A stretch of DNA of 64,000 nt from Mycteria americana (lineage: Eukaryota; Chordata; Aves; Ciconiiformes; Ciconiidae), in assembly GCF_035582795.1 (NCBI RefSeq), contig NC_134383.1:2487501-2551500 (forward strand), read 5' to 3'. The translations under genes and the position numbers were made by a program. Below the pieces are notes generated by a model, which saw nothing but the letters and a program-made list of their open reading frames with translations, had not been told where the DNA came from and made no database searches. Shown here piece by piece: positions 13,188 to 25,053 of the stretch. Numbering within the stretch: the stretch's first letter is position 1; the number at the start of each line of letters is the position of its first letter.

Positions 13188-16100
13188 TTATACCAGGGTC
13201 CCATTCTTACTGTCATATTTCAGCCTGGGCCGGGGGAAGTTGAGGGTGGCATACTCTGTGGCATTCTGCATTTGTAAGTTCTTCACCTCTGCTGCAGAGC
13301 GCTCCCGGACCTTGGTGAACACTTGTATGTCTGCATAATGAATGCTGTCATCCTGCTTCACACTCTTGGGTTTACTCACGGTGGCGTAGACAGGAAACTC
13401 CGGGACATCTTCATACATTGGAGCCTTTGGGGAGAAAGAGCTCTGGAAGGTCAGCTCCCTGGGGTGCTGCTACACATGCCTTCCCCAGACCAAGCAGAGA
13501 CACCCTGCACACTGCCCCCAGCACCATCCAGCTCTCTGACACCTGAGGCTCAGAGAGAGATTTCATCCTACTGCTTCCACTGCACTTTAGGGGAAAAAAA
13601 TGGGCCCGCATCACTGTGCAGCAATGCACATTGTTCCCACAGCCATTAAAGCCTATACAGGATGAGATGATTCATGGCTCTGAATAAGCTGCCCCATGTC
13701 CTCCCAACCCTTCTAGCCTAGGAAGTGGTGGTCAGCTCTGTCTTCTCAAAATACAGTTAGCAAAACAACTCTGGGAAGCTGTTTACCTTCCTGCCAGGCT
13801 GATGCTGCTGGCTCTCATGTCTCACATTAGTTCCTGAAAAAGAAACACCAGCGGATCAGGTTAACACAACCATTTATTGTTGCACCTTTGAATGCAGAAA
13901 TGCAGCATGTGGCCCATGGGCTCTCCCCAGTGGACATAAATCAAATTTCTACCTCATCTGACACCCTCAACCCTAATGCTGTCTCTGAGGCCCGCCTCCA
14001 AGAAGAAAGCCTGGGCTTGTTTCTTTGGAAAAAATAAGGTTTCCCAGGATGACAACATGCTGTGGACCGCAATGTTCTTGGCAGAACCTAGGAGGACAGA
14101 CACAGCACAGAGAGCTTCCTTGTCAGGCCCTTGGAGAAGTCAGATCCAGTTTTAACTTTGTTATTTCCTTTGCTGCCTGGCAAACATATTTTGCCCAGCA
14201 TGGTCCAAAGGCCACAGGACACAACTGGGCTACTTAGGGAATGCACTTTATTCTGGGGGACTGATGTCAGACACATGTTTGCAGCTCTTACAAGAGTTTG
14301 ATGCAGCTTCTGCTATGCTGCCACTTGAGAGCACTCACATGTGTATTGATGTGAGACTCTGGTATTTTTAAGATACTGCTGACGTCCCTTCCCTCCTCCT
14401 TGCCAAGTCCCATGGCACATCACACCCCTTGCTTTAAGTTTGAAAGAAATCTTGCCTCTTGCTTCTACCAAACTTCTCTTGAGGAAGGTTAGGTACAAAA
14501 GAGTATGGGAGGGGACCTCAGCCTCAGGGATCCAATTCACAGTCAGCACTGACTAATGTCAGCTAACCAGGGGCTCAGTCACTCCACCTCTTCTTGTCCT
14601 CTAAAGCATTTTCACAAATCCTTACCTTGTTTTTCTTTCTTTCTTTTCAAAGTTGAAGGACAATTCCTGAAATCAGAGAGAGATGTCAGCCCTGAGAAGC
14701 CCCAGCCTCTGCTCTCATAACATGCAAACCCAAATGTACCACCCCAGGGTGCCACACCAGTGGGTAATAAGAAAGGCCCAAGAAGCGTCTCAGAGAAGAG
14801 CTACTGAGCCAAGCCAGAACCTGAGCGACTCTTGCAGGGAGAAGGTCCAAAGGGAAGATGTGGGGATGTGTTTCCTTCTTCTGTGATGCACCTACCATAA
14901 CCCACAGACACCCCCAAGTCTCCTTGCCTTTCAGCCCTGCCTGGCTGCCCAAGACACATATGCATCAGAGTGAATGAGAACAGATTTCACTGTAGTTTTG
15001 CAACTACATTTCTGCAGCTGTATGATCAAAGATGCAGGGTGCAGAGCATGATCTCAATTGGCACAAAACCCTTCTGTTAGGGCCAGATGCTCTGATAGCC
15101 CTGTACCCTGCTCTTTGGCCCCCTTGCCCAAGGAGCAGCTCTGCACAGACCTTTTGCTAATTTAATGTTTCAGACAGTTTTCCTCTTCTCGGTTTTCCAC
15201 TTAAAACACAACCAAACCAAACAAGCTATGCACTTAATATAAGCCAAGCCAAACCCTAATCTCAGCTGTACCGGTGTGACCAGAGAGAGACAAGCCAAAT
15301 GCAGCTATGTTCCAGCCATGGAATGAACAGGAGCCAAATTCATTCCAGCTGTAACAACAGAGCCAGGAGCTGAGCTCCTGCAGGCGGGTGCTGGCAGGGG
15401 AGTGCAGGCTGTCTGGCAGAGCAGAGATGTGTCACATTCTGGGCCAGATGCATGAAGGAAAAGTTATCGTTGCATCATGCTTGGAGGGCCAGAGGAGACC
15501 AGGTGCCAGCCCTTGTACGGCTCCTCCTGCATATGCATGTCCATCTAGTGCTGGCTGCTGACCAACACAGTGTGCAGCTGAGGGTCACACACAGGTCTGT
15601 GTCTCTGCTGCAGCACAGGCAGCAGGTCAAAGTGGGCAGCTAGCACTTTTAATGGGGCTACAGAATTACCAGATGGTTCCCAAGAAGCATTATATGTCCC
15701 ACAGCATGTGCATTTGCCAGGCAGCCCTGCCACCGCTGGGAACAATGCAGTGCCTGAGGCAGAGATCTGCCTTTGCCGGATTTTAGAGGCAGTTTCAGTG
15801 GCTGGGTGAGCAGGACAGTGTGTGCAGTAATGTCTTTGGCACTCCAATGGCAAAACAAAAAAAGCATGAATGCGGGCAAAGAACTTGGAGCCTTCAAAAT
15901 GGTCAGTAATGATTAACCAGACTTGCTAGACCTGGGAAGTCAAAGGCAGCTTCAGGGAAGGCAGGGTGGCCATCCGCCTGTGCAAAAGGATCCAACACTG
16001 CTTCTCATGTCTCTGCTGTGTGCTGCCCTACAGAGGCACCAATGGCCCTCCAGTCCTTGGCAGACAAAATCTGGGGGGCTGCCCCCAGGAGTTAGGGGCC

Positions 16101-19000
16101 TAGCTCAAGGCAGCATTGCTTTGTCTTGTGGTGGTTCTCACTTTGCTCTTGCAGCTCCCTCCTCCACTGCCTCTATGAGCTTGCGGGGTCTCCAGGGCCC
16201 TCCTTGCCAAGGCTTGTGTGCTAGAGCACTTTGCTTCTTTACAGCATTCAGGCACGTTGTGCAATGTAGTTAAAATAGCACCATTTAAAGCAAAATCAGC
16301 TTCCCTATCCTCTTTCCTGGGAGGTAGGTTGCAGTATCAGCTTTCCAAGCTGCTCTTGCTTGTTTTGGTTGCCTTCCTTTGTAGAGAGAGCATTAGCAGG
16401 CAGTGCGTAGACTGAAGCTATTCTGAGGCTGTCTGCAGGCTAATCACAGCCAGGCAGGAGACGGCATCTCCCAGCCTCAGATCTGCGGTAATTAGAACGG
16501 ATGTGGCAAGGGAAACAAGAGTAGGGTAAACCTCTTCCCTCTTCTCAAAACCAGGTCAAACATGCTGTAACTAGCTCACAGCCTGCTAGAAGCACATTGT
16601 ATTCTGCATGACAGCACACATGTCCCTGCCCCTTCCCCTTTCCCCACATCGATGCCAACATGATTTCTGCCCTACACAAGCCTGCTTCACAGTGGGTCCT
16701 GAATTTTGGCATCTTTGCTGTCCATGCACACCGGAGGCCCTGAGTACTAAACCAAGTGGTGAGAATACCACAGGAGCCTCCTAAGTCTCTTGATCTTTGC
16801 TCTATCTCCCTTAGGGCCCATGCTTCGTTAGTGATCATGACAAGGATCTTCCATCCAGGAGAAGGTGGGTGCCTGCCTCCCCTGAGCCCTTTTGTAAGTC
16901 TCAGCTTTATTTAGGAAGTCCAGCTCTTGGCTGACACAGCTGTGGTGCTGAGCAAATATCCAGAAATAAAAGCAGTATAGGAGCCTGGAAACACGTGAAC
17001 TAAAATTAAGTACCATTTTTTTTCCCTCTGTCACCAAGGCAAAGCTATGAATCACGCAAACTTCTGCAGTGGGGCTTCAGTGCACCAGTCTGCTCTTGAT
17101 TGTGGTCCTCTGTAGGTGTCTCGCAAGCCTATGCTACCAACAGCACATTCCCATTTGCCTTCCTCTCTCCTTGCTTAGAGCCCGTTTGAATAGTGTATGC
17201 AGTACAGGGACAGCCTAGGAGCCTAAGGCCCTTCTTCACCCATGTGTTTCCATTTGCAGGACAGGGAATGATGCTTCTGGGGAGAGAGCTCTGCTTTCTT
17301 CTTGCTGCACAGTCTATAAGGCAGATGTTAGCACTTCAGTCCCACAGGGGTGCTGGAGTCAAAACGGTCTTTGACCAGAGCTTTGCCCTCTGCTGTAGGA
17401 ATCTGCCAGAAGGTAGTAGTGACACCACCAGCAGAAATATCATCCCAGCTTCTTACTTTCCATGCAGCTTCTGGGAAAAAATCAAGTGGGACATAGGAGT
17501 CCTGCTCCAGTAGCCTTGAGGGAGCAGAATTTGACACTGCCCGAGAGGAACCAGCCTGCCACCATGCTGCTCCCCAAATGGAGCAGAAAGCTGCTCTCCT
17601 GCCCAGCCTTGCATAGATGAGTGACCTTCAGATTCTGGTTTATACTTCCTTTTGGAGGCACAAGTGTTTGTGCATGGCCTGGCACAGTCTGGACCTGAAA
17701 GTGCCCCCACAGCATACACTGTAATGGTGTTGTTTGTACTCCGGCGTCTCTGGCTTTGCCAGTCCATGCTGTGGCACGGCTCTCCCCACCACACAGTATC
17801 AGCAGTGTTCCCAGTAACTGCAGCTTTGCTCAGGGGAACCAGCCTGTGCCCCAGGCATTCCCTGATCAGGCCCTTGTCCGCTGCAGTAATGAAGCTGATG
17901 CCCTGAGTGCCTCATTTACCCTCTGCCACAGGGCAGAGGAAGTAGAAAATGTGACTTTTGGTGGGGGACATGTCAAGAACCACTCTTCTACCTCCCACCT
18001 GCAGTTCCTATTCCTAAATCCCAAACTCCTCTGCCCTGCAGCTTAGGGTTCAGGTTGGAAGGACCTCGGTGTCCTGAACCTCCTCCTCTGCTCCAGCCAC
18101 TAGGTGATGCTGTGTCTCTTGTAGTTATTGAAAAGCGCTGATGAATTTCTAATACTTTTAACAAATGCAGTGTTGGAGAGAATGTCCTCGGAGCTTCATC
18201 TGATATTCATGGCTCTCCTCCTTGTACCACTCTCAGAGCTGAAAATACTTCCACTTGGCACCGAATGATGCTCCACTGTGACCTTTTTCTGTAAGCAGGA
18301 GGTCCAGGGCACAACATGAGCCAGGAGGGATTAAACTGCCATCCTCCCTCCCAGGGAGAAAGAGCAACATCATGTGAAAAATGTGGCCAGGATTTCCCAA
18401 GCGCAAATAAAGCCCAGACAGACGCAGGCAGGGAGAGGGGCTGGATGCGCTGAGGGCAGGATGGGGTAGCTGACCCACAAGCCTTTAGTGCCAGCACTGC
18501 CCCAGGGGCCCCTCCCTGCAGTATGCCAAAGGGACACCTTACGGTGTGCACCTGGCCGGAGACCACTGGGGCAAGTACAGGGATTTTAACTAGATCCTTC
18601 CTAGAACTGAGCTATTCTCAGCTGCTGGCATGGCTGCGGGAACCCAAGCTGCCAGTCCCAGGAGGTGCCACAGCCTGTCTGGGCTGAGACATGTGAGCAA
18701 CAAAGCCCCTTCGCCTCCCCCTACCCTGCCTTTATCAGGCAGGGGCTGCCCCAGCCTCCCGTCCCCGCTCCGGCACCTGCACAGCAATCCCCCTGCTCAC
18801 TTGCTCTCAGTTTCTGTGTGAGCTGGCAAGGTGCAGGGCTGACAGCCAGGCGCGAGCCCTGGCAAACCCAGCACATGGAAGCAAAGCTTGCAAAGTCCAC
18901 CCAAACTTCCGCTCAGGCTGCCCGGAGCTTTGTCTGCCAACCCCATACCTGGCAGATGCCGTACTCACCATGGTCGCCCGCAGCTGCAGAGATTGCCCAT
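13188..19000 (-). CDS. C11orf52: C11orf52 homologue, small N-myristoylated-type protein
   Basis: Four coding exons on the minus strand: 19,000-18,969, 14,666-14,626, 13,833-13,787 and 13,424-13,188. They total 357 nt, coding for 118 residues (human about 123). All junctions have GT/AG sites and the phases agree. The start MGNLCSCG gives Gly2 with Cys5 and Cys7, a myristoylation/palmitoylation-type membrane anchor as in human. The exon 1-2 junction rebuilds W-N-C-P-S-T followed by a lysine/arginine run. The C-terminal exon carries HYADIQV, NATEYATLNFP and the end YDSKNGTLV, nearly identical to human. The tyrosine-containing HYADIQV and EYATLNF segments resemble immunoreceptor tyrosine motifs, but this is only a resemblance. 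The protein's function is unknown. It lies downstream of HSPB2 on the same strand, as in mammals. Confidence 0.9.
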
Positions 19001-20205
19001 GTTGCTCCTTCCTCCATGAAGCAGAAATGTTTTCTGGACAGGGAGAGCTTGTATTTCCTGGTTCCTGCTCGGCCCCTGGCTATTCCAAGGGAGTGTCTGG
19101 CAGTGTCAGATTTCTCTCCATCGCTGCAGTGACGCTTTGCTAGGCCCGTGCGTGCCATCTACCGGAGGGCTTGCCCTGGGCTCTCCGTGCCCCCAGGGCC
19201 TGCGCTCACCTCTTGCTACCCAGGGAGGAGAGGGCAAGGTAACAGCATGCCTCCAGGCCTCAGCCCTGGGGCTAAAATTCTGCCATACAGTGGATGTCCC
19301 TCTGCTACCCTTCTCTCCCACCAGCACCATCCTGCTGATGCCAGCAGTGATGCAAAGAGGATGGAGGAGGGACTTCAAATGTTCTGGAACAAAAGGAGAA
19401 ACACCAGGGTGGGAGCTCTCAGTGCTGTTCCTGCTGTTCATCATTGCATCTCAAGCAGGATGTCTGAAAAATGCATGGCATGGGCTGGCATCACCTGGGA
19501 AAGAGAGCCTATCTTCTTGGGAGGGAGCTGATGCCCCAGCGAAGGTGAGAGCAGGCTTGCAGGTCTACTCTCAGCAGAGCTCTAGTGCTGCTGCTTCTGC
19601 TGCAGGCAGAAAGGCATATGCAACCTCAGGGACAGTACTGGGAATCCATTTTTTTTAAAGCTACCTAGATGAAAGTGTACAGATTTTTGCTTTTGAGAAT
19701 GACACAATCCCACAAGGGACCTCACATCATTAAGGATCTGCAATACAGCTCTTAGGCTCACCCCTCAGCCTGTCAAACAGGAACATTAATGTGCATTTTA
19801 CCTTTCTACCCCTGTTGAGAGCCCTTCAGACTGTGGCTGGTCATTCCTGGACTGAACTACAGGTAGCTGATCTCTGGCAGCTCTAAGGAAGCTGATAATC
19901 GATACTGAAAGATACCATGTTAATGTAGTCCTCGAGCAGAAACCATGCTCCACAGCTTTGATTTGGCAGTCAGCCTCAGTTCTGCACAGGCCTGAATGCC
20001 TTATGGGATGTACTGACAATGTGGGTAAGTTTTAATTCACCCTTCTGGCAGGCTATCTCAGGAACCAGCCCTAGTCCCCTACTCCAGCTGTACCCATGCT
20101 CTCAGCCAGGCTCACAGCATCATTTATCATCCGCCCAAGTGCAGAGCAAAGCTTGTACCTGTCCAGAAGTGGCAGGAAAGGGTTCTGCTTTGGAAGGACC
20201 ATGGG

Positions 20206-20248
20206 GCTACATGCTGAGGAGCTCCAAAACCACTCCTCAGCATGTAGC
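20206..20248. other. perfect 16-bp inverted repeat with 11-nt loop
   Basis: GCTACATGCTGAGGAG at 20,206-20,221 is followed after 11 nt by its exact reverse complement at 20,233-20,248. No coding frame or repeat family explains it. It could extrude as a hairpin or fold in RNA from either strand; it is too short to be a typical microRNA precursor. Confidence 0.85.
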
Positions 20249-23112
20249 TGGAGAAATTGCACAGCTCAGCCTGCACCACAGCACCCCGGGGAGAATTTAG
20301 GATAAGATTTATGCAGGCAGATGGGATTCAGTCGTGGTCCCAACAGGACCATGTTCTCAAGGTCCTGCAAAGACCAGGTGGTCTCAGGAGTCTGTCCCTG
20401 CTTGGGAAGTTGCAGACTGTGTGTCTCTGGGTTTGCCACAGACACTGTTGCTTTAGTGAGCCAGTGTCTGTTTTGATTTCTGGGATAACTTGGGCTTTGT
20501 TGCTTTGGAGAAGAAGAAAAAAAAAGTCTAGGAGCCTGTTCCCATCAGCCCCTTTCACAAATACTGGAGCTGCTGGTTTGAGCTCCATCAGAGAAACAGA
20601 AAGGCATCAAAAACATTGGCAGAGCTGGAGAGCATTTGGCTGCCACTCTGCATTCCCTCCTCAGTCTGTGTCTGCAGGGATGAAAGAGAGCATGGCTTCC
20701 AGCGCTCCTGCTCAGCAAACTGATCAGGCTATTTTATGCAAAGCCTGCCAAGGTGCAGAGGAACAGCCCAGTGGCTGACACCAGGCAGTGCCAGCCCCTC
20801 TCACTGCATCACTGCTTGGGGCAGCTGTCTTCATGCACTCAGGGACATCGTCTGGGTAACAAGCTGTGCAACTGGCACAGGACAAGCCTGCAAGTGCCCA
20901 GCAATAGAGAATTAACTCATTGGAGAGCAAAGACGGGGCTAATAAAAGCCAGAGTGGGAACAGAACTGTGTAATGGCTACTAATGCTTGTGCATTTCTAT
21001 TGCAATAGTGTCAAGGTACCTCAGACACCAAGGAACTGGGACCACACTGTGATAGGTGTGGTACAGGCACATAACAAGCTGGCATTGTCTATAAAAAATG
21101 AAGGAGACAGCTCTGAACTGTTTTGGGCACTTTTGTCTTAGAATCCGCTCCCTGTACAGCCCCAGCCCTGGCCACATGCCGTTTTCAGCCCCCAGTGGTT
21201 CAGCAACCCACAGCCCTTGTGCTGCAGAGTCAGAGCAGGGCCACATGACATTTCATGTTCTAGCGTGTGCCATGTCTGCATTGTGTGTGTATGTGCACTC
21301 CTTCAGCCAGGCACCCTTTGCCCAGCTTGCAGGTCATATGTTGGCCATCCTCCCTATCCCAAATCCAGTGAAGATGTTTATCCTAGTGACAGGAGGCCTG
21401 CAGTGAGCGAGGGGACCATCAATCCTTCTTACCAGCACAGAAGATGCCAGATCAGAGACAAAGAAAAGCCTTTTATAGCTGCTGCTCTGAAGTGGCTGTG
21501 AGTTTGAGGAATCCTTTTATGGCAGGGGACTAAGGAAATTATGGCCATGCCTGAGCCCACACACAGACACAAGTCTCTGTCCTCACCACAGGGATGGGCT
21601 CGGGAACTCAGCCCTCCTGGGACTCGGGACTCAGGTGGGTGCTGCTGTGAATGGGATGCGGTATGTATCTGGTGCAGTGCGTGAGACTGGTGCGGCGTGC
21701 ACTGAGGAGCAGAGGGAGGCTTGTACACAGGTGAGCAGTTAAGGACTGGGCTGTTCCTGCCCTTACAAGTACCTGATTCAGCTGATTGAAAGTCACTAGC
21801 CCAGGATTATCTCTGGAATTATTATTAATGACTTAGACAAAGCCTGCTGTAAAGGTGATTTTTATTTTGACAGTATCTGAAATACTTAGTGGCAGCAGCT
21901 TATCTGATCCTACTTCATGAGTAAGGGCATCCCTCAGCAGTACAGACTGTGAGTGTGGGTATCTGATCTGCACCGGGGTGGGTGGTGGGGGGTGGAGGAT
22001 TAGCCATCCTCCCACTTGCTCTCATGAGGCTGGCAGACAGGGCTGCTCTTAATTTTACTCTGATCCTCATTGCTGGCAGGGGCTGCACAGTGGTTCAGTC
22101 TGGTCTGGATTTCACTTTGCCTAGCAAGGGTGAAAAAGCAGCCTTATACCAGTGTTTCAGCAACCGAGGAGGTGTGCTGCATGGGATAGACTCCTGAGCA
22201 GGGCATTTCTGGCCCTATGTATTCATGGAGGCAGAGTGCAGAAGCCTGCAGGTCACATCCCAGTAGGGAGAAGAAGCAGCTCTGTCCACAGGGATCTTGG
22301 AAGCTCCTCTCTCCTCTGTGGGAGGGCTGCACTGAGGTAGGCCAGGGACCCCCATATTTGGCCAGTGACACAGCATTTTGGCTGCTTTAATTGGCTCTGA
22401 CAAGACAAGGATTGCAACTGGCACCTGCTGAGCCCTCGGGGCCATCTGAGGCAGCAGCTGCCACCGACAGCAGCATACACGATCCCTGGCCCAACATCAC
22501 AAGACTACAGAGACATTTCTCATATAGCCGGTAGCATCATGGTGTCTGCAAAAGGGGACAAATTCATCCTCTCTGTGACTCTACTGAGAGTGCTGGGATG
22601 CCAGCAAGGCACTTGGGATCTGAGCAGAGCCTTTCCCTTCAGCATTTTGTGGTTCACTCCCCTCACAAGGGCTGAAAAGGTCTGCATGTGAACAAGCCTT
22701 ATGTCCCATAAACTAGAGGGCTGAAGCAGGCAGACACCATGGCTTGGCATTTGTTTACTTGGGCTAACTCCAGCTCCAGGTCTGGAAATGCACAGTGAGC
22801 CTCCAAGAGCCCATCACTCTACACCTTTTCTCCTCGAGGCTGCTGTCCACTGTGGGCTCCCTACAACAGCAAGCAACTCCAGCTGCACCTGAGCCAGGAG
22901 GGCCAATCACAGAGGTCCCCCTGGCTGCCCCATGGACAGAGTCCCTCCAAGTCCCCACTGATGCCATTTCCACAGATGAGCTCAGCATGAACTCTCCGCT
23001 GCTTTGCTCCCCGCATCTGGAGCAGCTAAGGCACTGTCCATCCTTCCTGCTGCAGAGTAGCTTGGCCAGAAGCAACATGAATCCAAGGCAAACAAAGAAG
23101 ATGAGAGGCAGA

Positions 23113-23118
23113 TTTATT
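23113..23118 (-). terminator. HSPB2: HSPB2 polyadenylation signal (AATAAA)
   Basis: TTTATT on the plus strand reads AATAAA on the minus strand, about 480 nt downstream of the HSPB2 stop codon. It is a plausible canonical poly(A) signal. Confidence 0.6.
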
Positions 23119-23595
23119 CCTCTTTCCTCCTGAGAGCTGCAGGCACTTTTACAGACCAACAAGCACCTTCCATCTCCACAAAGGTCAGCCACCAGCTCAG
23201 AAGTGAGGCATTGGGATCATCTCTTCCCTCCTCCCAGTATCCTTCTAGGCTAGAGCACAGCAGCTGTTTAACAGCCCACTGCGACACAGCCTCACAGTTT
23301 AGGATGAGAGTGAGCCATTTGGGGTGAGAGAAGAGCACCCTGCATGGTCCTCAATGAGCACTTGACCTAAGAGAAAACTTGCATTACAGTCCCTCACACT
23401 AACACTGTAGTCCCCCTCTTTTTTCAGTTCCAAGCCCCTTTTTCCAGCCATCAGCCTTAAGAAGCAGAAGTCTGGCATACATATGGCTGCCTCACAGCCC
23501 TGCTAAACACTGATGGTGAGAAATAGGGGTCTGGCACCATGGATTCCCCATCCCTGTCCCCCCTCCCTCCCTGCTCAAGCCCAGATCTGGGGCCT

Positions 23596-25053
23596 TTAGG
23601 ACTCTTCCTTCCCTTTTCCTTCCTCAGACCGTTCTTCTTTCCCCACTGGCTGCTCCTGTTGTGTTATCTTCACCTCGTTGACTCTGGCCTTCACCTCCTT
23701 CCCCGTCCGGGGAGCCACAATGCTTAAGATGCCATCGTGCGACAACGTGGCTCTCACCAGCAAGGGGTCGACATCCAAAGGGAGGATGTAGGTCCTGGTG
23801 AACTCTCGGGAGATGAAGCCATGGCGGTCAACCTTCTGTGGGTGCTGCCCCATCACCTCCAGCAGGTTGTCTACGGTGCGGACGGTGAGCTCATCCGGCA
23901 GGAAGTGACAGACATCCAGGAACACCTGGAATTTGTGCTCATTGAGGCTGATCTCAGAGGTGCCTCGATCCAGCTGCTTATTGATCCGAGGCCTGATGTA
24001 GTAGCCATGGTACAGGGCAGGGGCTAAAATCTCACATGGGGACACACCTGAAAATGAGACTCAGTGAGGAGTGTGGGGTTTCCAGGGGAAGGAGTTAGAG
24101 AAGGATGGTTGGCAGCAGATAGGGGAGGGTGACAGGGGGAGGCTGGGACCTGGCAAACACCTTGGTTTTGCCACCACATTAGCACAATATGGACGGAGTC
24201 TCTTGCAGTTCCTACCTTTGTGTCTCCAAAACACACACAGACCCAGATGCCCACCAGCCACTGCCTCCCACCACACAGCTGGCAGCTGCCAGCAAGCCAA
24301 GGGCTGGCATCCAGCTTTCACATGTCTGCTGGGTGGACAGGGAGGGACTGGTAGGTGCACTGGGTGCTCTGCAGTGCAAAGCCCACAGCCAGGGATGGGC
24401 ATGGAAAATGCTGATGGTGAAGAAACTGCCCTGAAGAACTAAAGGCCTTTTGTGTGCCATTGTCCAGAGGGCTTTCCTTGGAGCTTTTTGCCTTTTCATG
24501 CTGTTGTGCTGGTGCTGAATGGTTCTGCTGCTGCCCACATTCCTTCCCCTCTGCCAGCCATTGCCTGGCTTTGTGCTGAACACCCCAGCTCAGCTTTTCT
24601 CCACTGCTCCCGGTTGCAAAAACTCCCCCCCCCCCCCCCCCCCCCCCCCGGCACATTTTGCTGCATGTTTGCACAGCATATGCATGAATGCCAGACCACT
24701 GGGGGCATGAGGGAGGAACAGGAGAGACAGCAGTAGGCATGGATGGAGGAAGTGAACGTGAAGAGAGAGAGCCTGGCTATTCCCTGGCTATTCCCCCCGA
24801 TTTGACCTGGGTTTTTATGCTCAAAATTCCTTGGCTCCAAAATTCCTTGGCTCCAGCAGCTTGGCCTGCTCTGGAGCTCAGTCTCCCCAGGGTGACTCCA
24901 CCAGCCCTCCTGCACCAGAGGAGAGAAAGGTGCCAGGGGGATCCCACCTCCTTTCTTACCTTCTCCAAAGTTCTGGTCGTAGATCTTGCTAGGGTTGGCA
25001 AACTCATACTCCGAACTCATGGGGTAGGCATGGGGGACAGTCCGTGCAGCCAT
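23596..25053 (-). CDS. HSPB2: heat shock protein beta-2 (MKBP), small heat-shock protein
   Basis: Two minus-strand exons, 25,053-24,960 and 24,047-23,596, join to 181 residues (human 182). Exon 1 begins MAARTVPHAYPMSSEYEFANPSK, matching the human N-terminus with its EYEFANPS motif; the second codon is GCT in good initiation context. Exon 2 begins at the CAG before GTGTGT and carries ALYHGYY followed by the alpha-crystallin domain (FQVFLDVCHF, DRHGFISREF, LPLDVDP, LSHDGIL). HSPB2 is a muscle chaperone known to bind DMPK and to form hetero-oligomers with HSPB3. The tail is highly charged and glutamate/lysine rich. It is divergently arranged with CRYAB, as in mammals, but the two start codons are 2.2 kb apart here. 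Confidence 0.97.
24625..24649. repeat. homopolymer of 25 C in the HSPB2 intron
   Basis: An uninterrupted run of C lies in the intron of HSPB2. Such a run is hard to sequence and its true length is uncertain. As G on the minus (transcribed) strand it could form a quadruplex. Confidence 0.9.

Larger units (their letters stand above)
19001..23592. other. C11orf52-HSPB2 intergenic region
   Basis: No exon was recognised. The part next to HSPB2 is its 3' untranslated region. A perfect 16-bp inverted repeat lies at 20,206-20,248 (listed separately). The rest is unique, moderately GC-rich sequence with short open frames only; the C11orf52 promoter should lie just above 19,000, but no TATA box or CpG island is evident. 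Confidence 0.4.
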
